This document shows, piece by piece, positions 58,561-64,000 of a DNA stretch of 64,000 bases. Both the position numbers and the translations under genes were made by a program. The notes below the pieces were generated by a model. It saw only the letters and a program-made list of their open reading frames with translations. It was not told where the DNA came from and searched no databases. The stretch is from Heterodera schachtii (taxonomy: Eukaryota; Nematoda; Chromadorea; Rhabditida; Heteroderidae): the NCBI GenBank assembly GCA_023374025.1, contig SIJG01000002.1, positions 2,173,436-2,237,435 of the forward strand. The letters run 5' to 3'. The number at the start of each line of letters is the position of its first letter. Position 1 is the first letter of the stretch.

Positions 58561-59200
58561 ATCGGTGCAAAGGTTCTGCTGGCTGTGCAGTAGCAGCTAC
58601 CGGAAAGGAAAATTTTTATTTAAATTTTTTTACATTATAACTATTTTTTCAAAATATTTTTTTTTCACTATGGGTGTTTTCCTGGGGGGGGGCTGCCGCC
58701 CCCCCCCAACCCCCCCCGCTCACCGGGCCACGGGTGCGCCGCCCGTACGAAACACGGTGAGAGTTTCTGTTGACTGTGCAGCGGCAGCTACCGGAACGTG
58801 CGTGGCATCCGTGCTGCAGTTGAAACCCGAGGGCTTTGCGAACGATGGCTTCGCTAAGGTGCATGCGTCGGTTGGCTGCGCAGTAGCAGCTACCGGAACA
58901 TGCGTGGCACCCGTGTAGGAACCGTTGGCTTCGCAAACGATGGCTTCGCACGTGTTTAGATCACCTTTCACACCCAAAAAGTCCAAAAAGAACTTGTCGA
59001 CACTTTGTCCGGTTTGTCGATACATCGCACACACATGGACAAATGGTCTCAAAACAGACATTCCATCACTCACACAGCCCATTACGCGCTAAAAGCATGT
59101 GTCGACACTTTGTCCGGGGTGTCGACACTTTGTCCATTTTTGAAGGGTTGACACTTTGTCCGGATTTGAAAATTTGCACAAAATTTTTGTTCCGCCTGAC
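58561..59200. repeat. Degenerate flank of the minisatellite, plus CGACACTTTGTCC repeats
   Basis: 58561-58960 contains TGCAG(T/C)AGCAGCTACCGGAA-type words and further GTGGCACCCGTG pieces, diverged from the 49-bp array. A poly-G and a poly-C run lie at 58684-58716. At 58997-59160 the word GACACTTTGTCC occurs four times, three close together at 59101-59162. Confidence 0.7.
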
Positions 59201-59900
59201 TTGCCCGGCTAAATGAGGCATAAAAAGGTCGACCTCGGCGCCAGCGGACCAAAAGCGCCGCCACTGGGGCACTTAGAAAAACAACTTAGCATATCTCAGC
59301 GCCAAGGCGATCCCAAATTTTTTTGGAAGACACAAATGTATTAGGGGAGATCAGCTGCCGGATAAAAAAAAAATTTTGTCGATAGCTTCAATATTCGCAA
59401 TGTCCGGGCCACATTTGCAAAAAGCCCCCCCCATTTTTTTATAGATAGATAATGGGTCGATTGGTTTTTTCCAAATTTGAAATTTCCCACTCTTGGGATT
59501 TTCTAAAATGTTCTCTTTTTGAAAATTAATTAAAACATGTTTTGCGCTTTTCTATTGCATTTATGCAAATTTGTCATTCCTTTCCTTTTTCCATCTCACT
59601 AACAAAAAAGTGCTGCCCATTTCTCTGCCTTTTTTATGGAACTCCGTCCTCTGCTATTTAGCATTTACATTTTGCTGTCTTTCACATTTTTATCCACTCC
59701 CACTCACTTTTCCCTTCAATTCACTCCCCCCCCCCCCCCCACCGGGGGCCGTGGTAAAAGAGAGAGAAGGCAAAATAATCTTACCAGTCGGCATGTGTTA
59801 AGGATCAAAGAGAAGGAAAAGAAGGCTATACAATATTTAGGAAGATTGGATTTAGAGACGGGAGTAAATGGAGAAATTTAGTGAGATCAAAGGGTGTCAT
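59201..59900. other. Unassigned sequence
   Basis: AT-rich with a poly-C run at about 59727-59740. I see no gene or clear repeat here. Confidence 0.35.
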
Positions 59901-60267
59901 GGCAACTCGTACAATAGGCAACTCGTACAATAGGCAACTCGTACAATAGGCAACTCGTACACAGGGCAACTCGTACAAAAAAAAATTTCTAAGAATTTTC
60001 AACTAAAACTTAGAATTTTTAGATAAAAAAACTCTAAGTGGATTTTCTAGCTAGAAAAACTTTTTAAAACACTTAAATTTTTCAAAAAATTTAAGAAATT
60101 TTAAAAAAATCAGCTAAAAACTTAGTAAAAAAAACTTTAAAGAATTTATTTAATGTTTTTCTAGGCTATAAAACTCTTTTAGATTTTTTAATCTAAAAAT
60201 TCTAAGTTTTAGTTGAAAATTCTTAGAAATTTTTTTTGTACGAGTTGCCCTGTGTACGAGTTGCCTA
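59901..60267. mobile_element. Long-TIR miniature element with GGCAACTCGTACA ends
   Basis: Inverted arms of about 75 bp: the left arm has ACAGGGCAACTCGTACAAA, then ATTTCTAAGAATTTTCAAC and TAAAACTTAGAATTTTTAGA; the right arm repeats these in reverse complement and ends GTACGAGTTGCCTATGG. The left end is extended by three more direct copies of CAATAGGCAACTCGTA. No target duplication is clear. Relict words of the same family lie at 35968-35998. Confidence 0.75.
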
Positions 60268-60279
60268 TGGTTTAATCAA

Positions 60280-60920
60280 CAATTAATAGTGGTCACTGGC
60301 TTTTACATAGCATATTTTTTCTCAATTTTTTAAATATGTGCTAAAAACCCCCAAAAATGCCAAAATATGTGCTAAAATATGTGTTAAAAATTGAAAAAAT
60401 AAGTGTGTTTTTGCATAAAAATTCCCAAAAATCTCATTCTTTATCGTTTTTAGCCCATACAACGCAAATCAAATACATTTCGAAGTGTTTGGGGTAAAAT
60501 TGTCTTTTTTTGATAAATCATTTCTATAAATTGAAAGTTCCAGCAGAGAACTTCGAAATCCAATGACGAATTAATGAATTCGAGATTTCATTAGTTTCTA
60601 CAATCGAAGAAAAAATTTTTTAATTTGAAAATGATGTTAAGAATTAGGAAAAAAGTCGATTTTTAGGGGTGTATTTTTCAATTTTCTTGTATTTTTATTG
60701 CAAATTTTTCTCAAAAATGCCAAAATATGTGCAAAATATGTGCCAAACCCCAAAATATGTGCTAACATATTTTATGTGCCAAAACGCCAAAATATGTGTT
60801 TTTATGTTTTTATAAGTCGCTCTAAATCAAAAATTGTTCGGAGATAATGCTATTTTTGGGCTTCTCTCGCCATAACTAAGCCGCAAAAAAATATGTAAAA
60901 ACATAAAAATCCGGTCTCTA
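60280..60920. repeat. Possible diverged hAT-like element rich in CAAAATATGTGCTAA
   Basis: The right edge CCGGTCTCTA at 60911-60920 is the reverse complement of a TAGAGACCGG end. A left edge TAGTGGTCACTGG at about 60287 is a weak match. The words CAAAATATGTGCTAAAA and ATATGTGT recur, inverted and direct. Flanks do not match, so boundaries are uncertain. Confidence 0.45.
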
Positions 60921-61048
60921 GTCATTTTTGGTGAAAATTAGTTTACAAAATTACACTGTAATTCTCTAATTTTCTGTTTCAAATCATCTTTTTTCGCGGC
61001 GCGCTTTTTGTACACTTTTAAGAGAAAGGGGTTCGGCGGTGCCTATAG

Positions 61049-62226
61049 CAGGGTTACCCTTTGTCCTTATTTGTAAGATTTGTCCTTATTTAGTCTTATT
61101 TTTTTTGGATTCAGAGAGAAATTTAGATTTTAAATGATAATTTTTGAAAGAAATGTTTTTTGAAGTGAATTAATATGCAAAATCTTACTTTTGCTTAATT
61201 TATTTATTCATATGTGTGGTCCAGTGGGTTGTGATCTTGGTTATGTTCTTCATTTTATCATTGGATCAGTTCCCCTCCAAGCAAATTTTTTTTCTTCTAA
61301 TTTTTCAAAATCATTCCTTTATCGATGGGAATTCAATCATAATTTTAACATTTAAAATCTTAAAATATTGTCATTTTTTGACTAAATCTATCAACAAAGT
61401 GTACTAAAATTTCAAAATTTTCCCCGGCGGCGCCTATCGGCACCCAAACCCCTATTTTTCTTAAAATAATTGGCTAAAAACAGCAAGATTTCTTAAAAAA
61501 TTGGCTAAAAACAGCAAAATTTGACATTTTTAGTCAAAATATGTTAAAAATTGCATTTAAATTTTAAAAATTTTTTCCTATCGGCGACTATCGGAGCCGC
61601 AGTGCCACAAAATTCCCTTAAGATGTCAAAAGTTGACCTAAGATTTGCAATGTAAAAATTGGCCTTTTTGGTGAAAATTTGTTACCAAGTCGCGCTAAAT
61701 TACAAATTTTTTCCGGCGGCGCCTACTGGCACCGCCGGACTTCCCCCATCCTAAAAAAGAAAGTTTTTTGAAAAAATTCCGCAAACATTTTTTGGTGAAA
61801 ATATGTTAACAAATCAGAAAGAAATTACAAAAAATTTTTCCGGCGGCGCCTATCGGCACCGCCTCGACCCCATCCCCTCGCCCATTCCTCAAAATTTTTT
61901 GGAAAAAGCACGCCGCAAAAAAATTGCTAAAAATCTGATTTTTTGATCCCGAATGAACTGAAAATAACTTACAAATTGCTTATGTTTTCCACAAAATTGT
62001 TAAAATCCATTTTCGGAAATGTATAAATTTCTCATTTTCGAAGCCGGAATTGCTCAGAAAAATAGTTAGCGGCAACAAATATATTGCTAATGCTTGAGTT
62101 TGTTGAATAAAAATTCGATTTAAAGTTTTTTAAGCGTGTTTTAAAAAATGTCCTTATTTTTGACCCTAAAATCTTATTTTTGACCAGTGATGTCCTTATT
62201 TCGGGAAATTTTCAAGGGTAACCCTG
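61049..62226. mobile_element. hAT-like non-autonomous element, 1178 bp, TIR CAGGGTTACCCTT
   Basis: The left end CAGGGTTACCCTTTGTCC and right end AAGGGTAACCCTG are exact inverted copies over 13 bp. Subterminal TGTCCTTATTT words occur at both ends. Flanking sequences GCCTATAG and GACTATAG match at 7 of 8. CAGGG fits the hAT YARNG rule. The interior has at least three CGGCGGCGCCTA(T/C)(C/T)GGCACC cores spaced 130-160 bp apart. It has no transposase frame. Confidence 0.78.
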
Positions 62227-63172
62227 GACTATAGGTCCGTCGGGAAAAAATTTAAAAATTTGGATTGATCTGTCAACAGATTTTGTCCAAAAAATGAAAT
62301 TTTTTCGATTTTCTGCCAATTCTTTAAAGTAATATTTATGTATTTTTGGGCCCGGCGATGCCGGTAGGCAGCGCCAGGCAAATTTTGAAATTTAAACTTT
62401 TTGTAACAGATATTCACCAAAAAAATTAAGAATTTCTGAGAAATTTTTTTTTTTTTGGTATTTTGTCATAAATATTTTGAAATATATTAATTTTCATGAT
62501 TTCGATTTTTGTTTCAACGAAAGGAAAATTGGATTTCAATAAATTGTGCCAAGGATGATTGATTTTTATGGGTATTTTTGTTTAAAAAATCATATTCATC
62601 ACAAAAGAATAAATAAAAAAGAAACAGTCAACTGGCATCGAACTCATGACAAAAGTAGTGTTAGTTTCAATACACATGACTTAAAAAGCAAAATTTTATT
62701 TAATAAAAATTTATAGATGGTTAAAAAAATTCAAAATTTGTATTAAATATGCTTTTTTCACACAAAAATGCCATTCTTAGGGGGGTGTATATTTAATCTC
62801 GACCCCGAGTCGGGGTTAAGGGTCGGGATTAACCCCGAAAAATTGCCAAAAAAGTCGGGGTTCGGGGTCGGGCCGGGGTCGCAACCCTAGGATATTCGAT
62901 TAAAAATTTATATTGGTTCTTATGATTTTAATTAACACAGTCACCAAAAAAAAGTCTTAAGACAAAAACAATTAGGTAACTCTTTGAAAAAGTTTTAATT
63001 CGAGCTTATTTTTACCATTTTAATAGCCACTGTCATGCTTTATCAAACGCAAATATATCTTTTTTATTAAACAAAAACTGAATTAGTTATTGATTGAAAG
63101 GCAAAGGGGCTTAAAAAACACTGAAAAAAGTCTTGGAACAAACATGAAGAACCATCTTATTAAATCACTGAA
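62227..63172. other. Transposon relicts
   Basis: 62340-62400 has a GGCGATGCCGGTAGGC core followed by AAATTTTGAAATTTAAAC, also seen at 56985-57005. 62790-62890 has GACCCCGAGTCGGGGTTAAG and further GTCGGGGT words forming an inverted repeat. No gene is present. Confidence 0.45.
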
Positions 63173-63282
63173 AATCGGAATAATTTCGAAAAATTGCTTG
63201 AGGAATGATGGTGCCACGACTTGTACAAATCGGAATAATTTCGAAAAATTGCTTGAGGAATGATGGTGCCACGACTTGTACA
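63173..63282. repeat. Tandem duplication of a 55-bp unit
   Basis: Two copies of a unit beginning AATCGGAATAATTTCG and ending CCACGACTTGTACA, at 63173 and 63228, are identical as far as I can see. TTTTTATGTACAAGTCGTAG appears inverted at 63400-63421, giving a possible hairpin. Confidence 0.9.
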
Positions 63283-63509
63283 TAAAAAGTTATACTTGAT
63301 TGAAAATGGATAACTCAAAAATGATCAATTTTTGATCATTCCCTTGAAATACGATAGAAAACACTGATTTTTATAAACTCAAAATTAAACAAGTATAAAG
63401 CTTTTTATGTACAAGTCGTAGTCCTACTATTCAAAAGATAATTCGGTAGAGAATTTTGTGCTCTCAAGTGGGCTTGCTCATTTTTTCTGGAAAAAATTGC
63501 CAACCCCAT

Positions 63510-64000
63510 GGGGATAGACAGAGTTTTTTAATTTTAAGTGTATATTTGAGAAAATATTAATGCAATATTTATTTCACAGATTGACGCGAATTTATAATAA
63601 ATTTAAATAAAATAATATTTAAATATAAAATGCTTTTTAAACAGACAGAATTTTTTAATTTTAATTGTATATTTGAGAAAATATTAATGCAATATTTATT
63701 TCACAGATTGACGCAAATTTATAATAAATTTAAATAAAAATAATTTTTAAAAATAAAATGCTTTTTAAACAGACAGAATTTTAAAATGATTTTTAAATTA
63801 GACAGAATAATTTTAATTTTAAGTGTATTTTTGAAAAAAAATTAATGCAATATTTATTTCACAGATTAACGCAAATTTTTAATAAATTTATATAAAAACA
63901 ATTTTTAGGAATAAAATGATTTTTAAATAGACAGAGTTTTTTAATTTTAAGTGTATATTTGAGAAAATATTAATGCAATATTTATTTCACAGATTGACGC
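63510..64000. repeat. AT-rich satellite, ~127-bp unit, running off the window end
   Basis: Units start with GACAGARTTTTTTAATTTTA at 63517, 63644, 63772 and 63930. Each contains AATATTAATGCAATATTTATT and TCACAGATTRACGC. The gap before the last unit is 158 bp because of a 31-bp internal duplication. The array continues past 64000. Confidence 0.9.

Noticed and set aside
62620..62690. A GTTCGATGCC-like word that resembles a tRNA B box on the minus strand
   Set aside because: No acceptor stem, A box or anticodon arm can be drawn around it. No other tRNA or rRNA gene was found by eye.

Overview
The window is nuclear DNA from a nematode, most likely a tylenchid plant parasite of the cyst or root-knot type. 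The evidence is compact multi-exon genes with many 40-70 nt GT-AG introns ending in TTTTCAG-like acceptors, nematode-type proteins (a type II membrane protein with eight LDLa repeats like EGG-1/EGG-2), closely packed same-strand genes, and AT-rich non-coding DNA studded with miniature transposons and homopolymer G or C runs. The genus is an inference. No prokaryotic or organellar features were seen.

Layout. 1-0.9 kb (+): 3' end of an EP400/Domino/SSL-1 chromatin remodeller, with its SANT domain. 1.3-8.5 kb (-): a large secreted cysteine-rich protein with signal peptide, LDLa-like module and mucin-like tail. 10.1-15.8 kb (+): a PH-RhoGAP protein, then an SMCR8-like DENN protein. 16.3-17.1 kb (-): the METTL5 18S rRNA m6A methyltransferase, flanked on both sides by different miniature inverted-repeat elements. 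17.6-20.2 kb (+): the EGG-like LDLa receptor. 20.5-29.1 kb (+): a tight same-strand run of RRS1, CRAMP1, TRAP1 and Derlin-2 with gaps of 120-180 bp, possibly an operon; Ku70 follows at 29.8-32.6 kb. 33.3-35.1 kb (-): VMP1. 36.5-37.8 kb (-): a DNAJB6-type J protein. 37.8-42.1 kb: low-complexity purine/pyrimidine DNA. 42.1-46.8 kb (+): FE65/APBB with two PTB domains. 47.1-53.1 kb (-): a duplicated family of small modular genes, one copy broken by a 4.6-kb Ty3/gypsy retrotransposon with intact LTRs and target-site duplication but damaged gag and pol. 53.8-64 kb: a repeat-rich, nearly gene-free tract with hAT-like non-autonomous elements (one nested in another), pyrimidine-rich and 49-bp minisatellites, a long inverted-repeat element, a retroelement ORF1-like reading frame and a ~127-bp AT-rich satellite running off the end.

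The conserved genes are housekeeping or regulatory and do not form one pathway. Several serve chromatin and DNA maintenance (EP400, CRAMP1, Ku70), ribosome production (RRS1, METTL5), protein quality control (TRAP1, Derlin-2, DNAJB6-like) and autophagy or membrane traffic (VMP1, SMCR8). Exon structures were deduced by eye from frame, splice consensus and family similarity; spans are start-to-stop including introns. The most unusual things are the modular small-gene family split by the retrotransposon, a one-base frameshift inside TRAP1, METTL5 sandwiched between two transposons, and the cysteine-rich secreted protein that I cannot place in a known family.
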